A stretch of DNA of 64,000 nucleotides from Moniliella sp. 'wahieum' (lineage: Eukaryota > Basidiomycota > Moniliellomycetes > Moniliellales > Moniliellaceae). Of this stretch, positions 42,169-54,464 are shown in pieces. The notes under the pieces are model-generated. The model searched no databases. It had not been told where the DNA came from and saw nothing but the letters and a program-made list of their open reading frames with translations. The stretch is taken from positions 62,001 through 126,000 of the forward strand of contig RSEE01000085.1 of NCBI GenBank assembly GCA_003971905.1. Direction: 5' to 3'. The first letter of the stretch is position 1; every line of letters begins with the position of its first letter. Both the position numbers and the translations under genes were made by a program.

Positions 42169-44539
42169 TTATTATAGTCGTTGCCCTCTCTACAGTTTCC
42201 TTGTGAGGCAATGCTTCCTACTTTCTTTTCTCGTATGCGGGTGACCACGCTGAATACTGGTATAGGCTCATTTTTTTTCCTTTCGTTCAAGTCTGCGTTC
42301 CATTGCAGAGTATCATATGTACTTAGCTACATAGCAATAGCCGTGACATGGTATGATATATGCTCTCCCGCACTCGCTCTCCTCCGTCGTCGAAAAGACC
42401 ATGCAAGCAAGTTTGGTGTAACCAATAACCCATACCTTTCACCGTTCCACCGTCTGCATTTTGGCATGTGGGGACAGATTAGCTGTTGGGTCTTACCACA
42501 CCTGCCGTCGTCGGCCTGTTGCATGATTGCCACGGCTACTATATATATACGCAGTGAAAGATCAAGGACATCTGGAAACATTGGACATTATGCGCTGGCC
42601 ATAGTATGCCAGCGGTAACTTTTGAAGATCTATATCGAGCGTAGATCGCATCAGGGGGCTTGGGAAGCTAGCCCCTGCATCCTATAGACACAGGCTTCCA
42701 TGTTTCCTGCTCTATATATGAGACTGGTTTTATCCATAGGACGAAGAGACGTGCTGTGGCTGCCCCCAGTACATTTCTTGTTGAGAGTAGGAAGCTATCT
42801 ACCCTGAACCCCACCTTGTTGTCAGTGTAACTTGTTTAGTTCGTGTTCAGTACGCCTCGTGCCCAAAAGGCCTGATGCCGGTCTTCTTACAACTGTGTCA
42901 ACCTCAGGCCTCATCACATCCAAGGCCTCCTCTCTTCCTGTCACCACTTCCTGTAGAACAAAAGACCAGATGGTAGGAATGAGATATGAATGCCATGTGA
43001 GATACTATAAGCAAACGTGAGAGGACCAAAAGGTTTTCGCCGGTGTGATGCGTGTGGCTATATGTGGTAGCTGTAGTGATGGGGAAAGCTGCGAGAGAAG
43101 CGTATGTTCAGAGCATATATCCTCAGAGCGCCCCAGGCCTCAATAGTATAGTCGCGCGCCACGGTTACACGGCACTGCTACATGAAGTCGAACCTTCGAG
43201 GCATAGGAGGTGCATGGTATATGTCTACAGCAGAGCGGAGGAATGGCACATGATGCCAGTTATTCTCACCAGCTCTCAGTATATCCTTTCACTCCACTTC
43301 AACATTGTGAACGTGGAGTTATCCAAAAAGTGGTGCAAAAATTGTGTTCCACAGCATAACGACAGAGGCAGTCTGCTGCTGTTGCCGCGGCTTGGAAACA
43401 GGGTGCGCTTTGGTTTTGAGCTGACGATCGTCGATCGGCGATGGATGGAGAACGATCGTCAAGAAAAAAACTGGAACGTTCAAAGAAAAGTGGAATGGGG
43501 GGAGGAACAGCTAGAGAGCTCGACGACGCGAGTAGCGCGTTGGGCGTTGTGTCCCGCACAGCGTGCCCGTAACCGCGTCTCCTTTCCCCGGCGCGGTGGC
43601 TTTGATGCCAGTGTGAATATTGAATGGGGAAAACGCAAACAGAAACACGCAAGAAGGGTGGTGGTACGGCTGGTGGAATGTAGCACATCCGGGAGACTTG
43701 CTCTCGGGACGGGAATGCTCCAGCTGAGCCGCGTTGCGTGGCTGACAGCGCACAACAATACCTGAGTACAATAGGGGAGGGGACTAGGGTTACGAATGAC
43801 GCGGTGCTTGGGGTGTGGGATTGGGTGGGGTGGATGTGGATTTGCACCGAATGTCTGGCTGGTATGCAAGGAGCTGTGGTGCGCATTGGAACACCCTGTG
43901 GGGGCCCCACAGTCTGGCGCAGCACGGCGATGCACTGTGCGAGTGACGAGGTGTTCGCACGCGGCGCTCTCTGGGCAGTGGCGCCGTGCCCGCCCTGGTG
44001 AAACAGCTCCACTGTCGGCCCAGCATCCCACCAGCCTTGCGCTGAGACACGGCCCCGCGCACGATCAACCAGGGGAGCGACGCCCTTGCCAACAGTGCCG
44101 CGATGCGGAGGCGCTGTGGCGATGGCGTGCGACTGCCCGTGTGCGGCGATGGCGAGGAGGGGCCGAGCAGCGCGCTGAATAGGCTGCGCCATCCACGCAT
44201 CACGCCAGTCTGAGCTGGGATGGCGGCGGCCCTGGGCTGCCTCTGGCCTCGTGCGCGTCGGGTAGGCAGGCACGGCAGGGCACGAAGCGCCGGCAGATCA
44301 CCGCAGCGCACAGCTTGTGCGCCTTGCATTGCGCTGCTGCTGGCCGCTGCCCAGCCACCGCCGCCACCTTGCCCGGCGGACTGCCTGGACTACTATTAGT
44401 ACTGGGACGACGAGCAGCCCCTTGGCCGGCCCGCTTCCTTCCTTGGCCCTTAAGCTCCTCCCATCACCGCTCCTCTTCGCCCGTCTTCCCCCCACCTTCC
44501 TTTGCCTTGCCCTTCCCCCGCCGCTCGTTCGCTTTTATC
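42169..44539. other. Long region without a supported gene
   Basis: It is AT-richer from 42,170 to 43,350. A 237-codon open frame (+, 43052-43765) and a 324-codon frame (-, 43299-44273) overlap and neither shows a motif. The GACGATCGTCGATCGGCGAT palindromic cluster sits at about 43,423-43,442, and a CT-rich leader precedes 44,540. Confidence 0.4.
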
Positions 44540-46001
44540 ATGCTCACCAACGTCGCCGTGCTGGCTGCTGCCGTCAGCGCGCTCGTCGCCGGCCAGGCCA
44601 GCGCCCACCTTGGCGCCGGTGTCCCCGGTAAGCTCACCCCCCGTCTCCAAGCGATGTCGCCCGCCGCGGCATGCAGCGTCGCCAGGCCAGCTACAACGAC
44701 GAGGCCTGGCAGTCGGTCACCACGCCTGCCACCGAATGCAAGTACTACAACTACGCCCCGCCTCGTCCTTCTCCACTTCCTTCCTGCCAACTGGGAGATT
44801 GCCGACATCATGCCCAACGACCAGGAGGCCAATGCCCAGTGGGCCGCCGTCCAAAAGGCAGTCCAGATCCCCAAAATCCCGCCCAAGGGCACTCCCACGA
44901 GCTCCGAACAGGGGACTACCTACAACGCCAGCAGGACCCTGACTGCTGGTGGACGGAGAGCAAGTGTGTTACGCCGAAGGCAGCTGGCTTGCCTGCGGAT
45001 ATCTACAATTGCGACGAGCCCGGCACGTGGGGGTTGACCTTTGACGATGGGCCAACTGCACCCACAATGCTTTCTACGACTTCCTCAAGTCCAAGAATCA
45101 GAAGGCAACCCTGTTCTACATTGGTTCCAACGTGATCAACTGGCCCCTTCAGGCGCAACGTGGCTGACGGATGGCCACCAGCTCGCCGCCCACCATGGTC
45201 TCACCGCTACATGACGGCCCTGATGACACCAAGTTTTCGCCGAGCTCTTCTACACGGTCAGGCCATCAAGTGGGTTACCGGTGGTTACGGTGACTTCCTG
45301 GCGTCCGCCTTACGGAGACGTCGATGACCGTGTCCGTGCCATTGCCCACGGTCTTGGCCTCGCAACCGTCATTTGGACCGATGACACGACGACTGGGAGG
45401 TGATGCCCCAGGCACCGCCCCTAGCTCAGTGATTCAGAACAACTACGCTTCCATCATCAGCAAGGCCAAGTCGCCTGCTGGCCAAACTGGCGGTGTCGTG
45501 TCCTCACCCACGAGATCAATGCCGACACGATGCAGCTCATGATGACGGGTACGTTTGCTTTTCTTTTTACGTGGTTTCCTCTTTTCAGGCATTGACCCTC
45601 TTTCCTCCCCTACAGAATACCCATCCTCGCCGCGTACAGTACAAGCATCACCCCGTGCACGTGTGCCAGAACCTGACGCAGCCGTACGGGAGACCAACAT
45701 TGTATACCCTAACTTGAGCAGTACACGGGCGGGAACGTGATGCCGTCGGGCATCCCGTCCGCCAGTGTATTACTGCTTCTTCCGTCGCCTCGATCGAGGT
45801 GGGCATTGTCTCCAGTTCCGCCCAGGCGGCTCCAGGCCAGCACTACCAGGGTAGCCAAGCCTCGGCGGCTGCGTCCTGGGGTCTGGCACGGCGTCGGACA
45901 AGTCCAACAGCAAGTCGGGTGTGCAGACTTGCATGCCGTGGCCATGGCTGGCTCTGCCGTGTTGGCCGCTATGGGCGGTGCGGCTGCACATGCTGGTGTA
46001 A
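44540..46001 (+). CDS. GPI-type chitin deacetylase (CE4), densely frameshifted
   Basis: Seen: signal peptide MLTNVAVLAAAVSALVAGQA, then SAHLGAGVPGKL. RRQASYNDEAWQSVTTPATE, WEIADIMPNDQEANAQWAAV and DPDCWWTESKCVTP lie in changing frames. The catalytic blocks remain: WGLTFDDGP, YIGSNVINWPLQAQRG, the H-x-WSH region, RPPYGD and IWTDDT. The C-terminus has CQNLTQPY and RETNIVYPNL, VMPSGIPSAS, VASIEVGIVSSSAQAAPGQH, then SNSKSGVQTC and a hydrophobic tail (AVAMAGSAVLAAMGGAAAHA). Family knowledge: this is the chitin deacetylase domain plan with a Ser-rich spacer and GPI-attachment tail, so a wall- or membrane-bound chitosan-forming enzyme. It is a paralogue of the gene at 36852-38160. More than ten frame changes, almost all single missing bases (for example the A pair at 45054-45055 in GP|NCTHN), make it either a very error-rich stretch or a young pseudogene. 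The stop is provisional. Confidence 0.75.
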
Positions 46002-47178
46002 CTGTCGTTTTCCCTCAGCTACCCTTGCATCCCTTTCCCTACGTCCATTTTCCGCATTGACGGTTTCCCTAGCGGGTGCGCCTCCTCCCCCTTGTCGCCC
46101 CCTCGTCGAGTTCGTCACGGCTGTTTTTCATTCGTAGGACAGGCTACCAATTTCTTTCTTTCTTTTCTGTTCCTGTCTTGGCCAGCATGGTGCGGTGCGA
46201 AGTGTAAAAGTGGGTACTAGTGACGCATGGCGGCTGATTAGATGCGCTGCACTTGTCCACCCCCGTTTCTACCAGCGGGTTTGCTCTCGGTCTTTTCTCT
46301 GTACTTCTCTCCTGCCCTCCTCAATCCAACCTTTCTCTCCCCTCTGTGGACCCTCGCCTTCTGCTGGCCAATCAGATGCCTTATTACGGGTGTTCTCATT
46401 CTGCTCTTGCAGCCTTGCTTGTCATACGCTTTTTTGTCTTGTCTTTCCCTTCTACTTTCGCTTTATCTCGTAGAGGTCTCGGATCTCACGCTCACTAATA
46501 GTCCTTCCGTTGCGGGCCACGGCACTAGTATATGCGCGATGGCCCTGCTTGCATACATACGTTTGCCATTCGTAAAGCGGAATGCACTCCTGGGCCGGCT
46601 TTCAGGTCTACGGGAAACTGATGAGAGGTCTGTGAGAGGTTATGTGAAGAAGAAACGGCTTGAGAGCTTGAGATTCAGCGGGATCAATGATCGAAGGCCA
46701 GAGGAACTAAAAGGAGAGTGGGTCGAGTCGAGTCTAGTGCTTTTGTGCCTAACGAACGGCCACTAATAAGCGCTAAGCGGTCGTCGGTCTTCATTCGTCA
46801 GGCCTTCTGTCTGTGGTGAGGGACGTGTGCAGTGGGGGAGCCGCAGGGCGTGCCGCGCATGTGACGGCCGGGCGGCTGTTGTCGAGAGGGCTCCGTCTCA
46901 GCAGTGCTAGTGACAACGGCTGGAACCCACTGCCAACGCAGCCAAACGAACACACCACAAGCCGACCATAGGAATGAACCGTCCACGTTGGCAACCGCCC
47001 CCGATCACGGATGGGTGAGGCATGATGCATGACGGGGGAGACCATGATGCATGATGCGCTTGCACAGCACGCCAGACGACAGGATCCCACATGCTCCTGT
47101 GCCTCCACTCGTCCAGCCCCCCCGCCCGCCACCGCCAACCCCATCTCTCCTGCCCGCTGGCCTGCGCGGCTCCTAGCC
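46002..47178. other. Intergenic region, no supported gene
   Basis: Contains AATAAGCGCTAAGCGG at 46,764-46,779 (same word as 6361-6394) and ATGATGCATGATG repeats at 47,018-47,055. No motif-bearing ORF is present. Confidence 0.4.
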
Positions 47179-50100
47179 ATGCCCCTTCCGTCGACTCGGA
47201 ATTCTCCGACGTCGAGTGTATGTGGTATGTCGGCCGCCTGGGCGCTGCGCGAGAGAATCTTGCTGACGTGGACCCTCTTCCCCTTCCCCTGTGTGGGCAG
47301 TACCTTATCCAGGCTGCTATCTGGCATGCCTTTTATCCCACGCCATACGTCCTCGACGTCCCCACTCGCACCTCGCGCAACCTCCTCATCGGCAATACGC
47401 CCTGACATCCACTGCCCCCCCGCCACCAAGCGGAAGGCTGCCATCGCGGCATTGCTGCCCTTCCGACGTGCTTAGCTCGTCTTCCTACATGCCGGGTCAA
47501 GGAGGCCAAGTACCCCGATCGCCTCATCAAGCGTTGGGTGACCGCATGACCATTGTTGCCAATGGTACCGACTCTAATACTCCGACCCCCTCTTTTGCAG
47601 CACCATTGCTGCGTTTTCCACCCGCTACGCAACCAAAGACTTTCAGCGTGGACTTAAGGGAGTCGTCGGGTCGAAGAATGATTCTTCACTTTACTACACA
47701 TGCCAAGCTCACCTTGCTTCTCAATCGCAAGGAACCGAATGGAAGAGCAACTTGACGATCAGGTTTCTCTTTGTCCGCCTCGTACGCGATACAGTTTGCC
47801 ACGATGCGTCGGAGCCCGGGATTTCCTTGGATCGTCCAAAGAGCTTCTGGCCCGGCTTGATTCGTACGTGGCGACGCTGGAGCAACCTGCACGATCCCAC
47901 ACTGCGTCAGCCTCCCTTTCTCACGTTTCTTCTCCATCCCCGGGACTCCCGTCAGAAGCAGCTCCGACGGATCCTCTATCTGTCCTGACCATGCCGGCCT
48001 CCGAGCTAGTCGAGGAGCAACCCGTATTCCTCACTGTTGCTCATCTTCTGGGCATTGAGTACAACCAGCTGCTCGAAGACATTGACACGATTCGCCGTAC
48101 TTGCACCCAAAAGGCCGTTCTAACCGACCTAAAGCACACATCGGCTAATGTCAATTTGGGCGACGTGTGGCCAGGGCGAAAAACCGATTTTGACAACGAT
48201 GAGGCCTGGAAGACTTGGAAGGCAGGTGAGCTCGACTACCTTTCTCGCCGAATTGCCTCGTTGTGCACGAACAATCCCGAACTGTTGCGCAATCCTTCCA
48301 CCGATCCTCTTTCTAGTGACAACCCGCCCCAACACACCTGATACCTCTCTTACCCCGGGGCTACCAACGGGCGATTTTGTATTTGTTCCACGTCATCCTG
48401 TGCGGCTCTATCGCCGCGTGATTGAACTATGTTTTGATCGTGACCTACACATGATTGCCTCGAGTGCTGACGACGAGGGAGTCGAGCTTACCATCCTCTC
48501 TGCGGCCAATGTGGACCTGCTGGAACAAACCGCAGAAGTGTGGCGCGTACGGGAGCCATTTTGTCGCCTCGTCCATCTTCAACTTGTCCTTGACCAACTC
48601 GACCAGCAAAATGGCCCAATCACCATCCCCATCGACTGTGTTGAGGCTGTGATGAAGCGAGTAGAATGGGCGGTGAAGGATCAGCCGACATCGCATTGGA
48701 TGACGAGGGAGCAACGCATGCTGCACGATCTGAGTTTCCGCCTGTTAGAGCGAGCGCTCACGGAGATCGCCAACCAGCTGCAAGAGCTTCGGAACACGGA
48801 TCTAGAGGAGCTGGATCGTTGGGACGAGTTGGCAATGCACCTCCACTCCGACCTTCTCGATCACTCATCCGAGTCGCAAACTTTGCTCGACACCCGATTG
48901 GACGATCTCAAGGACCTGGTCCGTGTCCAAGCCATCCACCAATACAAAGAACTGTCAACGGAGATTCTCTCTCCCGATGGGGATGAAACTCAGATTGTGA
49001 CCAGGTTATCAAAGCTTTGCATTTGGCTCGCCAAGCATATGCGCAAGCTCACTAAACGCTTCCCTCAGCCAATGCTTGGTGGCGGCCTGGACATTACGTC
49101 GCTCATGGTGGAACAGCAGGTTCCCTTGTTTTGGAACGATATGAAACTGATCAAGCCCAAGGTGGTGGATCTAGCGTTGCGCGAGCAGGGTCCGATTTCT
49201 TTCGCGACGATCTATTTCAGCTCTATGGGGACGTGGTAGGACTGCAGAGTCCGTTTCAACGAATCTGTCCCAACATGCATTGGAATCTGGATGTGGCGGA
49301 TTGGTTCCAGCCACACGTGGAACATTGGCTACTGCGCACATCGGAAAAGACGACCGAGTGGGTGGACACGGCGGTGCGCATTGACACGTTTGAGCCCATT
49401 GACAGTGCAGGCGCGTTCCACAGCAGCTCGATTGATGATCTCTTTGTTGCTCTGCAACAACCTCTTGACTTTCTCGATGGCTTAGCTTGGCCCGACGCGT
49501 ACAGCCTGGCCTTGTTTAAAACGTCTTTGGCCAAGACGTTTAGTCGGGCTATCGAGCAGTACTGCGCACGGATTGAGGCGATGTTTATGACTGAGGTCTT
49601 AGCTCGTCCCCTGGATGCGAGCACGACCGAAGGGCAAAAACAACACTATGCCTGGGTTGCGCGGGCCAAACAGACGCTAAGGGGGGAGAGCAAGGTGGAA
49701 CCGTTTGCTCTCCAGCCAGCAACGTGCGTCAAACTCAACAATATTCAGAAAGCACGCCAGTTGCTCGACACGCTCTATACCAAGATGGATGCCGATGCCC
49801 AGTCAAACATTCTTGCTCAGCACGCCTTGGCCAACCGGAGCGAGACTGGTGGTTCACCCATTCCTGAGCCTGGGCTTGTGGGACAGGAGCGTCAGCGACA
49901 CCTATTCACCATCAAGGTTGTCCAAGCTGACGGGCTCCGTTCGGTTGGAATGGGTACTGGGTTCGATGCGCCCCTTGACTCATTTGTTGTGCTGAGCAAT
50001 GAGGCGACACGCACCCAGCTCGCCCGGACACGGACCGTGTACGATACGTGTGAACCGCGGTGGGACGAGTCATATGACATTGCTGTTGAGGACCCAGTCT

Positions 50101-51475
50101 GGCTCACGCTAACGGTCATGGAACGTCAAATGATGGGGCAGAGCAGTCCTGCGGACGAACAATGATCAAGCTGGATCCCGACTTGTTCCAAGAGCTTACG
50201 AGCACGACTTGGTTTTGGACTCGACATGCAAGGAAAGCTTCACCTCCGCCTCAGCGTCGAGACAGAGCAAGAGCATATTCTCTTTCATTTTGGCCGTGCT
50301 TTCCGCTCACTGAAGCGGTGTGAAAGTGACATGATCCGCACCATCGTCGACAAGATTGGTGTCTTTATCAGGCAATGCCTCTCGCGGAGTACAGTCAAGT
50401 CGCTCGTGAGAACCCATACGTCGATGGGAAAAAGCTTGGGGAAAGTCAAGAATTTTGCCTCGTCCGCCTGGGCCGCGACGACCAGCGGTACCAGCGACTC
50501 GCTCATTCCTCCCGTTGACACGGGGCCATTGCGAGCACGCACCAAAGGGATCGAGCTCACGGATGCCGAGATCGAGCACGCGATTGCCCCTTTACTCGAC
50601 TACTTTGACACAGTGCTCGCCACTCTCAACGAGAACCTGAACCCAGATGAACGATTGACGGTGCTGTCCAAAGTGTGGAAGCAAGTGCTGATCACGCTAC
50701 AGGGGATTCTGTTACCCCCCCTGTCGGACGAGCCGTCAAGCATGCGGCGCCGCTGGACGATCGTCACATTGCTGTGGTAATGAAGTGGCGCCTCTTCCTC
50801 TTTACTTACTTTTTAGCCCGCGATGAGGAGACCAACGAGGTGCATGGACTTCCGGTGGATGTGCTTCAGACGGCCAAGTTCCGTGAGCTGGATGAGTTTG
50901 TGGTACTGAACGACTTGTCGACGGATGAGTTGATGCTCGAGTGTTCACGTGTTATGCAACGCTCCTTGCAAAAACAGGCCAATTCCCAGACGGTCGGGAG
51001 GACGAAAAGTGTGATCAACCAGCGCTCCTTGGGAACTATCAAGAAGCGCAAGGCTCAGAAGAAAGTCCTGGACGACTTTTACAGAGGAGGTTATCCTTCG
51101 TATCCTCCGGTACGTCTTTTTTTCTTTTTTTGTTTGCTTCGTCACGATCCATCTGCTTTTGCTGACCTTGCGCGCTCCCTCTCTCCCAGCATGCGCCCTG
51201 GCACGCAAGAGTTTCTTTCCCAGCAACTTCGCATGAAGTTGGCCACTTCGGCCCTTGGCGCCAAACCCGCCAGTCGCACTTCCCGTCTTTGGGGAGGCAA
51301 GCGCGGTGGGCGGGGACACCGTCTTGTATCCTCCCTCTCGCAAGTCCCAACTTTGCCCCCGCTCCTCCCCTCTCGCCTTGGAGTCTCCAATGCCTCCAGC
51401 CGCACCCACCACGTCTCGCTCGACCGCACGGTTCCTCCCCAAGGGATTGGCCATAGCAGTGCGGGCAGCCTAGGC
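47179..51475 (+). CDS. Munc13/UNC13-like (Ync13/Git1-type) MHD1-C2-MHD2 protein
   Basis: Seen: the N-terminal region (47,179-47,740) is broken by frame changes (SVDSEFSDVECMWYVGRLGA, VKEAKYPDRLIKRWVTA). A long region then has PVFLTVAHLLGIEYNQLLED and DFVFVPRHPVRLYRRVIELC, an MHD1-like stretch (48,360-49,650; DDLFQLYGDVV, NLDVADWFQPHVEHWLLRTS), a C2 domain (49,890-50,110; HLFTIKVVQADGLRSVG, CEPRWDESYDIAV) and an MHD2-like helix region (50,230-51,100; AIAPLLDYFDTVLATLNENL). Intron 51110-51189 precedes a last Arg/Pro-rich exon whose stop is uncertain. Family knowledge: fungal MHD1-C2-MHD2 proteins (S. pombe Ync13, Git1) act in exocytosis, septum integrity and cAMP signalling. Frame changes lie near 47,740, 48,340, 49,190, 50,160 and 50,760. 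Confidence 0.75.
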
Positions 51476-52463
51476 TCTACCATACCCCCAGTCCCAGTCC
51501 CAGCCCCAGCTCCTGCGCCTGCGACTGCGCCGGTGCCACGGAGCACGGGCCCAGCAAGCGTGATGTGCCGTTGCCGGCACCGCCTCCACTGCCACCGCGT
51601 AACGTGTGTGTGGGTGACGAGTACGCTAGATACCTACCGTATACCTTACCTACCTTCTTGCCTACCTCACCTACCGGTACCCAACCTTTCGATACCCGTG
51701 ATGCTCGTGTTCTATTTTCGCATTCGCCGCTTTTGTCATCATTCGCCGCTTTTGTTCGCATTCGCTGCCGCATACCCTAGTTGGGGTGTATGTACTGGCC
51801 CCCCTTTTCTCCTTCTCATTTGTCCCCGCTGGTTCCAGCCCCCGCCATCCCTTCTTTGCTGATCCCTGGCCAGGATCGATCGCCCTCGCCCTGAATCAGG
51901 AACGGTACCCGGTCCCTAGGCAGAGGCACAGAAGGAACAGGGTCGTGGATAACGTTTAAGGATCGACGCACCACGGTCTGAGATCCGTTTATAATATTGC
52001 ACGTCTCTCCCTCCTTCTTTCCCCCTCCGCCCTCACCTTATCCCTCCTGTCCTGCTTCAGCTTGACGTCCGAATGGATGCTATTCTGTAACGTCCTCCCG
52101 CTGGGCAGGTACCGGGGCTCCCCTGGACTCCGTGCTGCGCCAACCATTGATCAGGCCGATCAGGCCTGAGGCATTTTTTTCATACGCCAGTCCAGCACAC
52201 ACGCTTGTTGGGCGCTGACGCTACCTTGCCGGGTAGGATCTGGTGGGATCGCAGACGACTGGGGTTGCCACTTCCTTCTTGGCGTACCTTGCCGCGCCAG
52301 AGATTTTATACCGGTCAAGTACACGCCGAACTTGGGTGGTTGGGGTGGGGTGTACGGGGATTAGATGCAATTGCGGAGCACATGAGGACTCCGGAGTAGA
52401 GTCTTGAGGGAGAAAAGGGAGAAAAGGGGTAGGATGGGGAATTATGTTAGACAACGATGCCCG
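51476..52463. other. Intergenic region between convergent genes
   Basis: Pro-rich readings at 51,480-51,560 (CCAGTCCCAGTCCCAGCCCC repeats) may be the end of the Munc13-like gene. TACCTACCGTATACCTTACC-type repeats follow. No separate gene is supported. Confidence 0.4.
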
Positions 52464-54170
52464 CTAGCACACAAGTGGAGACAGCAAGGAGGACGCGTGA
52501 GAGGTAGAGAAAGAACAAGCACAATGAAAAGGGAAGATGCAGTATGGATAGGGTAGCCGAACATGGTATGCAGTTGGGGTCATTAGATCGAGTTGAGCCA
52601 GAGAGGCCAGATCAAAGGTGAGGGTCGAGGCGGTGGTGAGAAGCGGGGACCGACGCAGCTCCTTGGGCGATGGCCTTGCCGTCGGATCTTTGAGCAGACA
52701 TGCGTCGGTGAACGAACGAAGCAACGGGCTAAAGGAAGGAGGTAGCTGGGCACTCGGCTCATTGACAATCTGCTGTAGCAAGTCGAGGATACTCATTGGG
52801 CCTTGCTCGTCAGCGGAAAAGGGGAAATGACCGAGGGCAAGCTCGATCAAGGTCATGCCCAAAGACCAGACATCGCTCTTGATCGTATACTCGCCGCCTT
52901 GGATCCGTTCCGGCTGTAAGGGGACAGAAGCCCAGTCAGTACACGGCATCGTCATCGCATGAGTGGTCATGATGGGTTTGGGCTTCGGTACGTACCGCCA
53001 TATAGGCCGATGTGCCCACGAACGTGTTAGCCACCGAGAGTGAATTGGTCAGCTCGCCCGACACGCCAAAGTCACAGAGCTTGAGTTGGCCTCGGCTGTT
53101 GGCAAGAATTTGCTGGGTTTCACGTCGCGATGGAGGATACGGTGCGCATCATAGAGGTAGGCCAAGCCGTTCACACACCACCTCGCACAAGGCAGACAGA
53201 CAGGGTAGGAATGGGGCCATGTCGTTTGTAAATCTGGTCCAACGATCTAACAGGGCAGGGGGCAATGTGAGTGAACCAATCCAAGAAACAAAGGAAAACG
53301 AGGTGGTACGCACCCCTTGTCCATATACTCCATACACATGCAGATATGGGAGAGTTCGGTCTGGTAGGCGCCGTAAAAGCCAACAATGGAGATGTCGCGG
53401 CACTCGTGCATAATCTGCAGTTCACGCAGTATCTGCTTGCGCACCGCGGCTGGGCATCGATAATGACCGTTTTTTTGGCCATGATGGTGTTGGTGGGGAG
53501 GTGACGCACCTTGTCCCGTGCCGCCATTGCCGGCGCCCAAGTCCGAGATGAACTGGAGATCATCGTTGGACCAAACAACGGGACCACCTTGGCTGTGTTG
53601 TGCCCCAGCAGCGCGAGAGTGGCTAGCTGCTCCGAGAGTTTGGCATGGTAACTTGCACTCTCCTCTGACAACCCGCAAGCAGTTCAAGTCGTACTTGTCC
53701 AATGTCCCATGGTCCGATCCGGTGCTGGTTTGAACTGCAAGTCGGACGGCCGACTCGTCGATCCGCCATTGGCAGCGTCTGACGCGGCCAGCACGTACGA
53801 ATCGAGTCTCGGCGTGGGTTCGGGGACCGCGAGCGCAGCGCGGCGGATGTGTAGGAGAAAATTGAGTCGTGCACTGCCAACGGGGGGGGTTTGCGCCGAC
53901 GCGGCTTGACAGGCGGCGGGGGTTGCACGCGTCTTGCGCGTCCTCGTCGTCGCTGGGATCCTCCAGGAAGGACTCGCCCTGGTCCAGCTCTTGGCGGGGA
54001 GGGATGCTGCGCGCCGGGGAGGGGGCAGGGCGGGGACGCTGAACGCCGCTGGGGGCACGGAGGAGGCATGGAGGGGCAGCGGCAGCGGCGGCGGAGACGG
54101 GAGGCGAAAACGACGAGGGAGAGACGGTGCCTCGGGACTGGTGCCTCGGTTGAACGGAGATGATCATCAC
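52464..54170 (-). CDS. Ste7/Fuz7-type MAP kinase kinase
   Basis: Seen: an N-terminal acidic/Pro-rich region (from [21 protein letters not shown]) precedes the kinase: [17 protein letters not shown] (Gly loop), [15 protein letters not shown] (ATP Lys in AKK), [40 protein letters not shown]. Intron 53247-53313 leads to [28 protein letters not shown] (HRD), [12 protein letters not shown] (DFG), [15 protein letters not shown] (S-x-x-x-T activation loop), intron 52914-52995, then [20 protein letters not shown] and the C-lobe. Family knowledge: the GAGNGGTV, SLDxIYK and PERIQG blocks match the pheromone/filamentation MAPKKs Ste7, Byr1 and Ustilago Fuz7. It would phosphorylate a Fus3/Kpp2-like MAPK. 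Oddities: frame changes around the Gly loop, before MAKK and at KPS|xILANS; all catalytic residues are present. Confidence 0.87.
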
Positions 54171-54464
54171 TGATCGGCCGGCCAGGCTGTCGGGGGGCAG
54201 CGGGCAGCTTCCTGCGTGGAGGAGCGATCGCTATGTCGATGGCGTGAGCCATCACTGCATCACATTATCCCGTGTGACAAGTGCTGCCACATCACATGTG
54301 GCGTCGCATGTGGCGCACCATCGGGACGGGGCAGCGAGGCGAGGCGGAGTGACTAGTGAGCGCGCTAGTGAGCTGAGTATACTCATACTGAGGGGGGTAC
54401 ATGGGTTGTTTGCTGGGCATCTCGTCACTCGGGAGTCGCCACCGGCGTCGAGGCCTCGCCCGCC
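54171..54464. promoter_or_regulatory. Divergent promoter, MAPKK and coiled-coil gene
   Basis: A short divergent spacer contains ATCACATGTGGCGTCGCATG and TGTGGCG repeats (54,292-54,315). ACTAGTGAGCGCGCTAGTGA is a repeated, partly inverted word near 54,350. Confidence 0.4.

Noticed and set aside
43180..43215. A tRNA-like TTCGA box
   Set aside because: The flanking bases do not form a 5-bp T stem and no D or anticodon arm is present.
43299..44273. 324-codon minus-strand open frame
   Set aside because: No motif, overlaps a 237-codon frame on the other strand, and its composition follows the local GC bias. I treat it as chance.
44540..46001. Calling deacetylase 2 a definite pseudogene
   Set aside because: The same kind of one-base breaks affects essential genes in the window, and all catalytic blocks survive.
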